A DNA stretch of 59,966 nt, taken from contig JAOPVI010000082.1 of assembly GCA_025966225.1 (NCBI GenBank), forward strand, positions 1-59,966, given 5' to 3'. Both the position numbers and the translations under genes were made by a program. Positions 16,972 through 25,447 of the stretch are shown one piece after another. Positions within the stretch are counted from its first letter, which is position 1; every line of letters begins with the position of its first letter. A model generated the notes under the pieces. The model saw nothing but the letters and a program-made list of their open reading frames with translations. It did not search any database and was not told where the DNA came from. Origin of the DNA: Mycobacterium sp. (GTDB taxonomy: Bacteria > Actinomycetota > Actinomycetes > Mycobacteriales > Mycobacteriaceae).

Positions 16972-17442
16972 TTACTTGTTCGCCGTGAAGAGGATTGCCC
17001 CGGATACGAGCTCCGCTCCCGCGGTGACGACATCGGACGGGATCACGTTCCCGGACTCGCGTTCGTCCATGACGACAACGGGGACAATGGGATTGAGCCC
17101 CTTGGCCTCGATCGATGGAACGTCGTAGGTGATGACGACCTGGCCGGCCGTCACCTCGTCGCCCTGGCTGACGTGCGCCGTGAAGCCCTCGCCTTTCAGC
17201 GCAACGGTGTCCAGTCCCAGATGAACCAGCACGCCGACGTTGTCCGGGGTCATGACGATGTAGGCGTGCGGCATCAACTTCAAGAGCTTGCCGCTGACGG
17301 GGGCGACGGCATCGACCACCCCACGCGGAGGGTCGATGGCGGCCCCGTAGCCGACCATGCCCTGCGAGAACACCGGGTCGGGGACGTCGTGAAGCGGAAC
17401 CGCACGCCCTGCGACCGGGGCGAGGACTCGAGTGGTGCTCAT
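16972..17442 (-). CDS. PTS EIIA component, glucose/GlcNAc type
   Basis: A 156-residue soluble PTS phosphocarrier of the EIIA-Glc family. The order is [32 protein letters not shown] with the supporting His58, then [17 protein letters not shown] with the phosphorylated His74. It accepts phosphate from HPr and passes it to the EIIB domain of NagE, which is encoded divergently without its own IIA domain. ATG 17442 is preferred to the upstream TTG. First gene of the EIIA-nagB-nagA operon. Confidence 0.93.
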   Translation of the reverse strand: MSTTRVLAPVAGRAVPLHDVPDPVFSQGMVGYGAAIDPPRGVVDAVAPVSGKLLKLMPHAYIVMTPDNVGVLVHLGLDTVALKGEGFTAHVSQGDEVTAGQVVITYDVPSIEAKGLNPIVPVVVMDERESGNVIPSDVVTAGAELVSGAILFTANK

Positions 17443-17492
17443 GCGCACCAACAATACGAGCGAGGCCGCCAGCCGGAGCCGATTTCTCGGCT

Positions 17493-17508
17493 AAGCTCCG
17501 CTCAGCTT
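17493..17508. promoter_or_regulatory. Inverted repeat in the divergent nag promoter region
   Basis: AAGCT-N6-AGCTT in the 107-bp gap between the EIIA start and the nagE start. It is a short dyad in the right place for a GntR/ROK-type regulator of both nag transcripts, but no regulator gene is adjacent and the arms are only five bases. Confidence 0.35.
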
Positions 17509-17549
17509 TGGCGGCGTGCGGCCGCTGCGGCGAAGGAGGGGTATCGAAA

Positions 17550-19139
17550 ATGAGCGAGGCGACGAAACCCGCAGGGACGCAGAAGAAGTCGGGGCCGCGC
17601 ATACCCGGATTCGCGCAATTGCAGCGGCTGGGCAAGAGCCTCATGCTGCCGATCGCAGTGCTGCCCGCGGCGGGAATCCTGCTGCGGCTGGGCCAGCCCG
17701 ACCTGCTTGGCAGCATCAAGACTCCCGTCATCGGGCCGTTCTTCCAAGCCATGAGCGCGGCCGGCGACGCGGTATTCGCCAACCTCCCGCTGCTCTTCGC
17801 CGTTGGCGTCGCCATCGGATTCGCCAAGAAGGCGGACGGTTCGACCGCACTGGCGGCCGTCGTCGGCTACCTGGTGGTGCAAGCGGTGTTCAAGACCATG
17901 TCGCCGGTCGTGCTCGCAGGCGAGCTCGACAAAGCGGGCGAGCAGGCCCAGATCAACTACAGCGTGTTTGCGGGAATCCTGGTCGGGCTGCTGACCGCGT
18001 GGCTGTTCGACCGCTACCACACCATCCAATTGCCGTCCTACCTCGGTTTCTTCGGCGGCCGACGATTCGTCCCGATCGTGGTCTCGGTGGCGTGCCTGTT
18101 CCTCGGATTCGCGATGAGCTACTTCTATCCGATCTTCGATGCCGGGCTGACTGGCCTCGGCAGGTTCATCGGCGGCTCGGGTGCACTGGGCGCTTTCGTT
18201 TATGGATTCGCCAACCGCATGCTGATTCCGCTGGGTCTGCATCACATCCCGAACTCGTACGTATGGTTCCTCTACGGCGACTACCAGAAACCCGACGGCA
18301 CCGTCGTCACCGGCGAGCTCACCCGCTTCGCCGCAGGGGACCCGACGGCCGGTCTGCTGACGTCGGGGTTCTACCCGGTTCTGATGTTCGGGCTGCCCGC
18401 CGCCGCGCTGGCGATGATCCTCGCCGCCAACAAGAAGCAGCGAAAGGTCGCGGTCGGCATTCTGTCGGCGGCGGCGCTGACCGCGTTCCTGACTGGCGTG
18501 ACCGAGCCGCTGGAGTTCGCGTTCATGTTCGTGGCCTTTCCCCTCTACGTCGTCCACGCGGTGCTCACCGGCCTGTCGTTGGCGATTGCCTATCTCCTCG
18601 ACATCCACCTGGGCTTCTCGTTCTCTGCGGGACTCATCGACTTGCTGCTCTACGGCACCGCCCCCGCCGCGAAGAACATCCCGCTGCTGATCCTCATGGG
18701 CGTGGTGTTCTTCGTCGTGTACTTCCTCCTGTTCAGGTTCGCGATCACGAAGTGGAACATGAGGACTCCCGGGCGCGAGCCGGAGGACGAGTTCGAGGCA
18801 GCACAGGAAGCGAACCTCGGCCAGGGTGCCGACGCTCCCACGGCCGTCACCGTCGGCGGATCCGGCACGGCGACCAACACCTTGACCGCGCCTGCCAAAG
18901 TCGCATCCGACAGCAGGGCCGAGCAAGTCATTGCGGCGTTCGGCGGCCGCGAGAACCTCGTCAACGTCGACGCCTGCATCACGCGGCTGCGCATGGAAGT
19001 CGCCGATCCGAGCAAGGTGGACCAGGCCCGGTTGAAGCGTCTCGGAGCCGCCGGAGTCATCGAGGTGGGCAACAGCGTCCAAGCAGTCTTCGGCACCGCA
19101 GCCGAGGCCTTGAAGAACGACATCCTCGAAGCGCTGTAG
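17550..19139 (+). CDS. nagE: PTS EIICB transporter, N-acetylglucosamine/glucose type
   Basis: 529 residues. The N-terminal EIIC membrane domain runs from [18 protein letters not shown] to about residue 410, with about ten TM segments and the family motif [14 protein letters not shown] linker leads to a C-terminal EIIB domain ([14 protein letters not shown]) whose cysteine is phosphorylated. ATG 17550 has AAGGAGG upstream; a longer start at 17508 is unlikely. It imports and phosphorylates amino sugar using the divergently encoded EIIA. The neighbouring nagA/nagB make GlcNAc the likely substrate over glucose. HPr and EI genes are not in the window. Confidence 0.9.
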   Translation: MSEATKPAGTQKKSGPRIPGFAQLQRLGKSLMLPIAVLPAAGILLRLGQPDLLGSIKTPVIGPFFQAMSAAGDAVFANLPLLFAVGVAIGFAKKADGSTALAAVVGYLVVQAVFKTMSPVVLAGELDKAGEQAQINYSVFAGILVGLLTAWLFDRYHTIQLPSYLGFFGGRRFVPIVVSVACLFLGFAMSYFYPIFDAGLTGLGRFIGGSGALGAFVYGFANRMLIPLGLHHIPNSYVWFLYGDYQKPDGTVVTGELTRFAAGDPTAGLLTSGFYPVLMFGLPAAALAMILAANKKQRKVAVGILSAAALTAFLTGVTEPLEFAFMFVAFPLYVVHAVLTGLSLAIAYLLDIHLGFSFSAGLIDLLLYGTAPAAKNIPLLILMGVVFFVVYFLLFRFAITKWNMRTPGREPEDEFEAAQEANLGQGADAPTAVTVGGSGTATNTLTAPAKVASDSRAEQVIAAFGGRENLVNVDACITRLRMEVADPSKVDQARLKRLGAAGVIEVGNSVQAVFGTAAEALKNDILEAL

Positions 19140-19153
19140 TCGCAACCTGGCAG

Positions 19154-19540
19154 TCAGGCCGACTCTGCGCGTGGCGCAGGCGACTCCGTACCGGAATCAT
19201 CGCGCGGCGCGCGAGCATGACCAGTCATCAGCAGCGCATTGAAGCCGTCGCGGGCAACGGGGCCGTGATCGGCATTGAAGGCCTGAAAGTCGACGACCAT
19301 CTGTTCGGCGATTGCCCGCAGCTTCGTGTTGGTCTCTTGCGAGCGCCACTTCAAAAGGCTGAACGCTGCATCCGAGGTAATCCCGTAGACGAGCATCAGC
19401 ATGCCCTTGGCTTGCTCGATGATGGCCCTGCGCGCCGCGATCTCCGCGACGGCATCGCTCACGCTTGTCTGAAAGATCCGCTCATCGGGCACCCGGCCGT
19501 CCTTGTCGTCAGTGGGCAACCCGAATTCCTTGCGTTCCAT
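19154..19540 (-). CDS. ANTAR-domain response regulator-like protein
   Basis: A 128-residue protein with an ANTAR RNA-binding domain in the middle: RRAIIEQAKGMLMLVYGITSD, then AAFSLLKWRSQETNTKLRAI. ANTAR proteins bind paired hexaloop RNA hairpins to block terminators. There is no receiver or GAF domain; the N-terminal 35 residues are a short helical lead. It is convergent with nagE (14 bases apart) and its upstream region is shared with the divergent MerR gene. Targets are unknown and no dual-hexaloop element was identified in the window. Confidence 0.88.
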   Translation of the reverse strand: MERKEFGLPTDDKDGRVPDERIFQTSVSDAVAEIAARRAIIEQAKGMLMLVYGITSDAAFSLLKWRSQETNTKLRAIAEQMVVDFQAFNADHGPVARDGFNALLMTGHARAPRDDSGTESPAPRAESA

Positions 19541-19725
19541 CCCCGCCTCCCTCGCTTTCTGCGATTCGACGCCGCCTCAGGCGTTGATTGGGTTGCGTCG
19601 GCCCGCCGACCCGGGCACCTGCTGGGGCGAGCACCCAATGCCGCGGAACGAAGCTGTCTGCGTCAACATCATCTACCTCCCACGTTGGCCTGCAGTATTC
19701 TAAGTTGGTTGCCATAGATTTTATA

Positions 19726-19739
19726 TAGCACAGGTGCTA
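19726..19739. promoter_or_regulatory. Perfect dyad TAGCAC-AG-GTGCTA upstream of the MerR gene
   Basis: A 14-bp dyad in an A/T-rich stretch (19710-19730, including TTATATA), unlike the surrounding high-GC DNA. It lies 46 bases upstream of the MerR start, in the 244-bp divergent gap to the ANTAR gene. Likely a promoter with an autoregulatory operator. Apart from this, the gap shows only a weak 68-codon minus-strand frame that is not called. Confidence 0.5.
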
Positions 19740-19784
19740 GGGTTCGCAAGAGTCAAGTTGTGAACTCGTCGATTGGAGGCCGCG

Positions 19785-20114
19785 TTGGCTGACGACGCAA
19801 GCACCCGAGCGGGGCGGGGGGTGTACGGCATCGCCGTGGCGGCCGAGTTATCGGGACTGCCGGCACAGACCTTGCGGCTCTACGAACAAAAGGGGCTACT
19901 GACACCGGCACGCACAGATGGCGGCACACGCCGCTACAGCGAAGACGACTTGACGCGGCTTCGTCGGATCTCCGAGTTGGTCGTCGCCGGAGTCAACCTG
20001 ACCGGGATCTCGCACGTCCTGGCGCTCGAAGCGCGCAACAATGCGCTCCAGACCGACAACGATCGGCTGGAATTCGAAGCCGGCGTCTCCAAGGACGATT
20101 CGGCCACCGGCTAG
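19785..20114 (+). CDS. MerR-family regulator, HspR-like
   Basis: 109 residues beginning at TTG 19785 with TGGAGG five bases upstream (the in-frame TTG at 19773 lies on that site). A MerR helix-turn-helix reads GIAVAAELSGLPAQTLRLYE, then GLLTPARTDGGTRRYSEDD, LRRISELVVAGVNLTGI. The sequence pattern matches HspR, the heat-shock repressor that needs DnaK, but it lacks the longer C-terminal tail. No dnaK or clp genes are adjacent. The last four bases overlap the convergent LLM gene. Confidence 0.85.
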   Translation: MADDASTRAGRGVYGIAVAAELSGLPAQTLRLYEQKGLLTPARTDGGTRRYSEDDLTRLRRISELVVAGVNLTGISHVLALEARNNALQTDNDRLEFEAGVSKDDSATG

Positions 20115-21136
20115 TTTGCCGCCGCCCGGAGCGCTGCAAGCAACGGCCCGGCGGCCTCCTTCAAGAAATCGTCCTGCGCCTCGTCGCCGATCTGGATCAG
20201 GGCGATGTCGGTGAAACCGGCTTCCCAATATTCACGCACTGCCTCGACGACGGAATCGAGGTCGGGGCCACACGGGATCGATTTCGCGACGTCCTCAAGT
20301 CTGACGAACTGGGTGGCGCCTGCAAAACCAGCTGGAGTCGGTAGGTCGGCGTTGACCTGCCAGCCTCCGGCGAACCAACGAAACTGGTCATGCGCACGCT
20401 CGACGGCCTTGCCTGGATCCCTGTCCCACGAAATGGGAAGCTGCCCAACCACTCGACTCTGTGCATGCAAGCCCGTCGCGCGCCGTGCGTCGTGCCAGGC
20501 GTCGACGACTGCCTTGTCGGGCTCGACGGCGATGAGGTGGTCGGCCAGGAGGGCAAACGCATCGACGGACTTCTCGCCGGACACCGCGACGCCGAAGGGG
20601 ACGGGGACGTCCGGCAGATCCCAGATGCGTGCGGAGTCGACTTCGAAGTATTCGCCCTTCCAGTTCACCAGTTCACCGCCATGGAGTTCACGGATGATCT
20701 GCATGGCTTCGACCAGCATGTCCTGCCGCCGATTCACTGTCGGCCAGCCACCACCGACGACATGTTCATTGAGGTTCTCGCCGCTGCCGAGCCCGAGTGT
20801 GAACCGCCCATCGGCAAGGATCTGCAGAGTTGCGGCCTGCTGAGCCACGATCGCGGGGTGGTAACGCATCGTCGGGCACGTCACGTAAGTGAACAACTCC
20901 ACGCGTTCGGTGGCGTGTGCGACCGCGCCCAATGTCGTCCACGCGTTCGGGGCGTGACCCTGCGTGGTCAACCACGGCGAGAAGTGGTCGCTGCACACCT
21001 CGAAGTCAAAGCCGACGTGCTCAGCTGAAACGGCATAGTCCACAAGTTCTTTGGGGCCGCTCTGCTCTGTCATGAGGGTGTAGCCGAACCGAACCACGCT
21101 CTTGCTCACTTTCGCCGCGATCTCTGATGACGTCAC
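20111..21136 (-). CDS. LLM-class F420-dependent oxidoreductase (G6PDH-like subgroup)
   Basis: A 341-residue luciferase-like protein of the subgroup near F420-dependent glucose-6-phosphate dehydrogenase. Visible segments: VRFGYTLMTEQSGPKELVDY, FEVCSDHFSPWLTTQGHAP, VTCPTMRYHPAIVAQQAATL, FTLGLGSGENLNEHVVGGGW with the conserved GSGE, and RLEDVAKSIPCGPD. The reduced or oxidised substrate is unknown. ATG 21136 is used; an in-frame GTG at 21109 is possible. Convergent with the HspR-like gene. Confidence 0.88.
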   Translation of the reverse strand: MTSSEIAAKVSKSVVRFGYTLMTEQSGPKELVDYAVSAEHVGFDFEVCSDHFSPWLTTQGHAPNAWTTLGAVAHATERVELFTYVTCPTMRYHPAIVAQQAATLQILADGRFTLGLGSGENLNEHVVGGGWPTVNRRQDMLVEAMQIIRELHGGELVNWKGEYFEVDSARIWDLPDVPVPFGVAVSGEKSVDAFALLADHLIAVEPDKAVVDAWHDARRATGLHAQSRVVGQLPISWDRDPGKAVERAHDQFRWFAGGWQVNADLPTPAGFAGATQFVRLEDVAKSIPCGPDLDSVVEAVREYWEAGFTDIALIQIGDEAQDDFLKEAAGPLLAALRAAAN

Positions 21137-21323
21137 AACGCATACCCGCGTCGGGCCTCACGAAACGGCCCAGCGCGCTCATCCCCCAGACCGAGGTCAC
21201 GGCCACGATCGGCCACGTCGGGCCGCACGTCGAAAATTGGTGTTTCGCACTTCCCGCAGACGGGAACAAGCTGCGCATCGTTCACGTTGTCGTGACGCTG
21301 GATCCATACGTGAGAGGACTCCC

Positions 21324-21626
21324 ATGGCCACTGACTACGACGCACCCCGCCAGAAGGAAAGCGACGACGTCGCCGACGAATCGCTCGAGGCGCTGGCTGG
21401 CCGGCGCAATGACGCCACCACCGCCGTGCTCGACGTCGACGACGGCGAAGCCGAACTCGAGGCGTTCGAACTGCCCGGTGCCGATCTCTCCGGTGAGGAG
21501 TTCACCGTGCGGGTCGTCCCCAAGCAGGCCGACGAGTTCACCTGTTCCAGCTGCTTTCTGGTGCAGCACAGTCATCGGCTCGCCAGGCAGGTCGGCGACC
21601 AGATGATCTGCGCCGACTGCGCCTGA
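21324..21626 (+). CDS. DUF4193 protein, zinc-ribbon-like
   Basis: A 100-residue protein very like the mycobacterial DUF4193 family (M. tuberculosis Rv2699c): MATDYDAPRQ at the start, an acidic centre, ELPGADLSGEEFTVRV, then a CSSC...CADC zinc site near the C-terminus. GAGAGGA lies five bases before the ATG; longer upstream readings overlap the divergent LLM promoter and are rejected. The family is actinobacteria-specific and its function is not established. Confidence 0.92.
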   Translation: MATDYDAPRQKESDDVADESLEALAGRRNDATTAVLDVDDGEAELEAFELPGADLSGEEFTVRVVPKQADEFTCSSCFLVQHSHRLARQVGDQMICADCA

Positions 21627-21699
21627 GCTGGCCTTCGGCTTGTGACTTGAAGCACTTTCGACGGTGTCGCATGCGCCGTGAACGGGTACTTCTCCAAAC

Positions 21700-21987
21700 A
21701 TGACGTTCAAACTCACGTACTCAGACGGACAAGAGACCGACTACGACGACGACACCGCGTGGGAAGTCGATGACGGCGTCCTGAAGATGGGCCGCAAAGA
21801 AGGCGATTGGACCGTCCTGGTTTCGCCAAGCCACTGGGCCGTGATCGAGGTGGGCGGCGCGAGCTTGCACAAAGACGGCGAAGACGACGGTGGCGACGAC
21901 GACGAAGCGGCCGGTGACGACGACTCGGACGAGGCCAAGAACGAGGGCAAAAAGGACGACAAGAAGGACGACAAGTCCGACGACTGA
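21700..21987 (+). CDS. Small protein with acidic/lysine-rich tail
   Basis: 95 residues. Residues 1-60 look like a compact beta-rich domain (MTFKLTYSDGQETDY, WTVLVSPSHWAVIEVGG). The C-terminal third is low complexity, almost only Asp, Glu, Gly and Lys, ending KKDDKKDDKSDD. Codon use and position between two clear genes support it being real. No family recognised. Confidence 0.65.
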   Translation: MTFKLTYSDGQETDYDDDTAWEVDDGVLKMGRKEGDWTVLVSPSHWAVIEVGGASLHKDGEDDGGDDDEAAGDDDSDEAKNEGKKDDKKDDKSDD

Positions 21988-22061
21988 TCGTCAGCCACTC
22001 ACCAGCGCGTAGGCCCAGCGCACATTCGCAGTCCGCCGACCGGGCGTGACACCATCCCTCC

Positions 22062-22940
22062 GTGACCGAGCTTCCCCCAGGCGTGCGCGCGATGGCCGCC
22101 CGCGGATTGGAGTGGCAGGCGTGGGTCGACGGGCTCGCGGGCTTCGTCGACGGCCAGCTCGAGCAGTGGGAGCTGCGCCCCGACGGGCCGGCTACCCACG
22201 GAGCGAGCTCGCTGGTCCTCCCCGTGCATACGGCCGAGCGGGCGGCCGCGGTCCTGAAGGTCAGCTTTCCCGACGCAGAGTCCGAACACGCGCATCTCGT
22301 GTTGCGGCGCTGGGGTGGTGACGGGGCGGTCCGCCTGATGCGTGCCGACCCGCGTCATCGCACGGTGCTCCTTGAGCGGCTCGGTCCGGAGCCCCTCGAC
22401 TCGCTGCCGGACGTCGCAGCGTGCGAGGTCGTTGCCGGGCTCTACCGCCGTATCCACGTGCCCGCGCTTCCTCAATTACGCTCGCTCACTTCATATGTCG
22501 AGCAGTGGATGCGCGAGTTCGAAGAGTTGCCGCGCAGCGCTCCGATCCCACGCCGGCTGGTGGAGCAAGCGGTCGCACACAGCCGCGACCTGATGGCCGA
22601 CGCGGCCAGCGCCAGCGTTGTGCTCCATGGCGACCTTCACTACGGGCACGTGCTCGCAGCCGACCGCCAGCCGTGGCTGGCGATCGCGCCACGGCCGTTG
22701 AATGGCGATCCGCACTTCGAACTCGCCCCGATGTTGTGGCACCGGTGGGACGAACTCAACGGGCAGATCCGCGACGGTGTTCGGAACCGCCTCTACACGC
22801 TGGTCGACGCCGCCGGACTGGATGAGGACCGAGCGCGCGCCTGGATCATCGTTCGGGTGGTCCGCGAGGCACTCCGAGCGCTGGGTAGCGCCTCGACACT
22901 GACCAAGTACGTGGCACTCGCCAAGGCCGTGCAGGACTGA
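22062..22940 (+). CDS. APH-fold phosphotransferase-like protein, catalytic residues altered
   Basis: A 292-residue protein of the aminoglycoside/hydroxyurea phosphotransferase (APH(6)-like) family, starting at GTG. It has an ATP lysine (AVLKVSFP), an inter-lobe segment (TVLLERLGPEPLDSLP) and a catalytic loop VLHGDLHYGHVL with D191. The Asn usually found in this loop is H196, and the following metal-binding Asp (normally in an I-D-P motif) is A209 in LAIAPRPLNGDPHFE. The rest of the C-lobe is intact. It may be a pseudokinase or use an unusual metal arrangement; it should not be assumed to inactivate an antibiotic. Confidence 0.82.
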   Translation: MTELPPGVRAMAARGLEWQAWVDGLAGFVDGQLEQWELRPDGPATHGASSLVLPVHTAERAAAVLKVSFPDAESEHAHLVLRRWGGDGAVRLMRADPRHRTVLLERLGPEPLDSLPDVAACEVVAGLYRRIHVPALPQLRSLTSYVEQWMREFEELPRSAPIPRRLVEQAVAHSRDLMADAASASVVLHGDLHYGHVLAADRQPWLAIAPRPLNGDPHFELAPMLWHRWDELNGQIRDGVRNRLYTLVDAAGLDEDRARAWIIVRVVREALRALGSASTLTKYVALAKAVQD

Positions 22941-22997
22941 TGGGACGCGAAGTGCGGATTCCGGCCATTCCCGTTCGGTCGGCCCTACGGTGAGGTC

Positions 22998-23480
22998 ATG
23001 ACTGAACAGCCACCCGCCGTCACCACTTCCCATCCTCCCGAAGGTTTGCTGCGTGCGGTTAACCCCATGCTGCGGTTCGTGTTGCGCACCCCCGTTGGCT
23101 CCGCGGCGAAGACATTGATGGTGCTGAGCTTCACCGGACGCAAGAGCGGCCGACGATATTCAATTCCTTTGAGCGCCCACCAGATCGACGGCGAGCTCTA
23201 TGCGCTGGCCGGCTCAACGTGGCGGCTCAACTTCCGCGGCGGGGCAACTGCCGAGGTCGTACACGACGGGAAGTCGAAGACGGTGCGCGGCGAACTCATC
23301 GAGGACCCGACCACCGTCGGCGACCTATCGCACCGCGCCGCCGAGTCATACGGACTCAAGGCCGCGCAACGAATGATGGGGCTCAAGTTCCGCGATCAGC
23401 GCATACCCACCGTCGAAGAGTTCGCAGCCGCGGCGACCGCAAATCACCTGGGCGCCATTCGATTGACTCCCACGACGTAG
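22998..23480 (+). CDS. Deazaflavin-dependent nitroreductase family protein (Ddn-like)
   Basis: A 160-residue member of the split-beta-barrel F420 deazaflavin-dependent reductase family. Key segments are VLSFTGRKSGRRYSIPLSA, ELYALAGSTWRLNFRGGA and VRGELIEDPTTVGDL. GAGG precedes the ATG. These enzymes use F420H2 to reduce quinones, biliverdin or nitro drugs; the natural substrate here is unknown. It stands alone between the APH-like gene and a convergent lipoprotein gene. Confidence 0.88.
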   Translation: MTEQPPAVTTSHPPEGLLRAVNPMLRFVLRTPVGSAAKTLMVLSFTGRKSGRRYSIPLSAHQIDGELYALAGSTWRLNFRGGATAEVVHDGKSKTVRGELIEDPTTVGDLSHRAAESYGLKAAQRMMGLKFRDQRIPTVEEFAAAATANHLGAIRLTPTT

Positions 23481-23508
23481 CAACCTCGGTCATCGCGTGC
23501 GTGGGGAT

Positions 23509-23766
23509 TCAGCCTCCGGTCGGCTGCCCGCCGTGGGCGGGGGTGGCATTTGGCGCAGGCGTCGCCGTCACCGGTGGGGTGAAGAGATTGCCACCTGTGG
23601 GATTGATGCTCTTCTCGGTGCCCGACGAAGTCGTGGGCGTGGTAGTCGACGTGGTACTCGAGGGGCCGGATCCGTTGCCGCCGCAGGCAGTCAACGCTCC
23701 CATCGAGATGACGGCACCGATGCCCAGGCTTGCGGCGACGCGGCGGGTAAGTCGAGCTCTCTTCAT
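23509..23766 (-). CDS. Small secreted lipoprotein, Thr/Ser/Pro-rich
   Basis: 85 residues: a basic N-terminus (MKRARLTRR), a hydrophobic signal segment, a lipobox ALTAC, then a Ser/Thr-rich linker and a Pro-rich tail with the segment EKSINPTGGNLFTPPVTA. The mature part is likely disordered and surface exposed. This small lipoprotein type recurs in mycobacteria with unknown role. The 260 bases upstream, to the P450 start, hold no gene or clear signal. Confidence 0.8.
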   Translation of the reverse strand: MKRARLTRRVAASLGIGAVISMGALTACGGNGSGPSSTTSTTTPTTSSGTEKSINPTGGNLFTPPVTATPAPNATPAHGGQPTGG

Positions 23767-24026
23767 GGCAGTCCTAATCCTTGCTGGGGGAATGCTGAGA
23801 ATGACGTGGACTGATACTCAGCGTCTAGAAGCGCCAAGTCAAGGTGCTGATCCGCGTTGCCAGCGATGTCGACGCTCCGGGACGCACGTCACCTCGACGT
23901 CTGGGCACCGACATCTGGCTTCGGCGGCGGCGCCTAGACAAAAACGCAAAAGTGTCCACACGCAGCGACGTGGCGGCTTAACCTTGGCGCAAGGCGAACC
24001 GACGTGGGAATCACCGGAGGACTGTC

Positions 24027-25202
24027 GTGACCGCATCAGTACAGCTGCCGTTTGTCCAGCCCCACCCGCTGGAGCCGCCGCCCGAACTGTGCGCGTTGCA
24101 GTCGGCCGGAGCCATTCACCGGATCCGCACCCAGGTCGGCGACGAAGCCTGGCTGGTGACCGGCTATTCGCAGGTGCGCCGGTTGATGGATGCCGAACTG
24201 CTCGGCCGCTCGCACCGCGATCCCGCCAACGCGCCGCGCAGCAGAACCTCAGCGCTGTTCGGTGGTCCCGTCGGCGAGTTCGACACCGAAGTCGCCGACC
24301 ACACCCGGATGCGACATCTGCTGCAGCCGCACTTCTCCCCCAAACACATGCGCACGCTGGAGGCGAAGGTCGAGACGCTGTGCACTGGGCTGCTCGACGA
24401 CTTGGAGCAACTGGGACCGCCGGCCGACCTCCTGACCAAACTGGCGCAACCCTTGCCGGTGCTGGTGATCTGCGATCTGCTGGGCGTGCCGTATGCCGAT
24501 CGCGAACGCTTCCAACTGTGGGTGCACGCGGCCGCGTTCGGCCCCGACGACGCGGCCTCGGAGGCGGGGCTGGCCGCACTGCTGGACTACGGGATGGAAC
24601 TCGTTGCCCACAAACGGGATCACCCCGACGACGACGTGATCTCGCGACTGTGCGACGAACCCGGGCTTGCCGATTCCGAGGTCGCGTGGCTAGCGATGGT
24701 GTTGCTGTTCGCCGGGCACGAGACCACGATGATGCAGATCTGGCTGGACTCGCTGCTGCTGTTGACCAATCCGAAGCAATGGCAGCTACTCCTGGATGAT
24801 CCGAATCTGATTCCCCGTGCGGTGGACGAGTTGTTACGCGCCGGCATGCCGGGCGGCATCGGCGTGCCGCGCTACGCCAGGGCAGACATCGACGTCGACG
24901 GGGTGACGATCCGCGCGGGCGACCTCGTGCTGCTGGACCCTGGGGCCGCCAACCACGACCCGTCGGTGTTTCCCGATCCCAATCGAGTCGACTTCGATCG
25001 CACGGGCACTCCACACGTCGGATTCGGATACGGCCTGCATTATTGCGTTGGCGCGGCACTGGCCCGCATGGAACTCAAAATAGTGTTCTCACAACTGATT
25101 CCGCGGTTTCCGACAATGCGGCTCGACGTCGATCCGTCGACTCTGACGGCCGGCTTCCATTCGCTGTCACACGGGTTGGTCCCGCTACCGGTCTCTTGGT
25201 AG
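24027..25202 (+). CDS. Cytochrome P450
   Basis: A 391-residue soluble bacterial P450. The I-helix oxygen-activation motif is LLFAGHETT, the ExxR motif is DELLRA, and the heme loop is GFGYGLHYCVGAALARME with the axial Cys340. CGGAGGA sits five bases before the GTG start. It oxidises an unknown substrate; no ferredoxin gene is adjacent. Lower-similarity P450 families in actinobacteria act on fatty acids, sterols or terpenoids, and nothing here distinguishes these. Confidence 0.93.
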   Translation: MTASVQLPFVQPHPLEPPPELCALQSAGAIHRIRTQVGDEAWLVTGYSQVRRLMDAELLGRSHRDPANAPRSRTSALFGGPVGEFDTEVADHTRMRHLLQPHFSPKHMRTLEAKVETLCTGLLDDLEQLGPPADLLTKLAQPLPVLVICDLLGVPYADRERFQLWVHAAAFGPDDAASEAGLAALLDYGMELVAHKRDHPDDDVISRLCDEPGLADSEVAWLAMVLLFAGHETTMMQIWLDSLLLLTNPKQWQLLLDDPNLIPRAVDELLRAGMPGGIGVPRYARADIDVDGVTIRAGDLVLLDPGAANHDPSVFPDPNRVDFDRTGTPHVGFGYGLHYCVGAALARMELKIVFSQLIPRFPTMRLDVDPSTLTAGFHSLSHGLVPLPVSW

Positions 25203-25228
25203 CTCGCCACGGACCTAGGACCTGACGG

Positions 25229-25443
25229 GTGCCGCCCGATGCATCGAAGACCGCCTGTGATCGCGAACTCGACGGCCGGGCGCGGAACGCGATCGCAGCG
25301 TTCGTCGCCGCGAACCCGAAGGCCGATTCGGCACGCACGGATACCGGCTCGACGAACTCGGGCTCCGGGCCAACGACATCCGCGATCGCTTCGCGGATTA
25401 CATCGCGCGCCACGACGTCCCGGCCGAACTCAGCAAGGCCTGA
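25229..25443 (+). pseudogene. Sulfotransferase C-terminal remnant with one-base frameshift
   Basis: Two frames join into one sulfotransferase-like tail. ELDGRARNAIAAFVAANPK is read in one frame up to about 25321, then GRFGTHGYRLDELGLRAND and IRDRFADYIARHDVP in the next. Restoring one G in the run AAGGCC (about 25319-25324) joins them. The pattern, with H/G-T-H-x-Y-x-L-x-x-F/L-G-L, is typical of the end of PF13469-type sulfotransferases. No N-terminal PAPS-binding part remains; the P450 stop is 27 bases upstream. A decayed gene end left by deletion is the simplest reading. Confidence 0.55.
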
Positions 25444-25447
25444 TGGG

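Noticed and set aside
17516-19717. A 733-codon alternative frame over nagE
   Set aside because: The nagE frame contains all PTS motifs; the alternative is Arg-rich without a recognisable domain.
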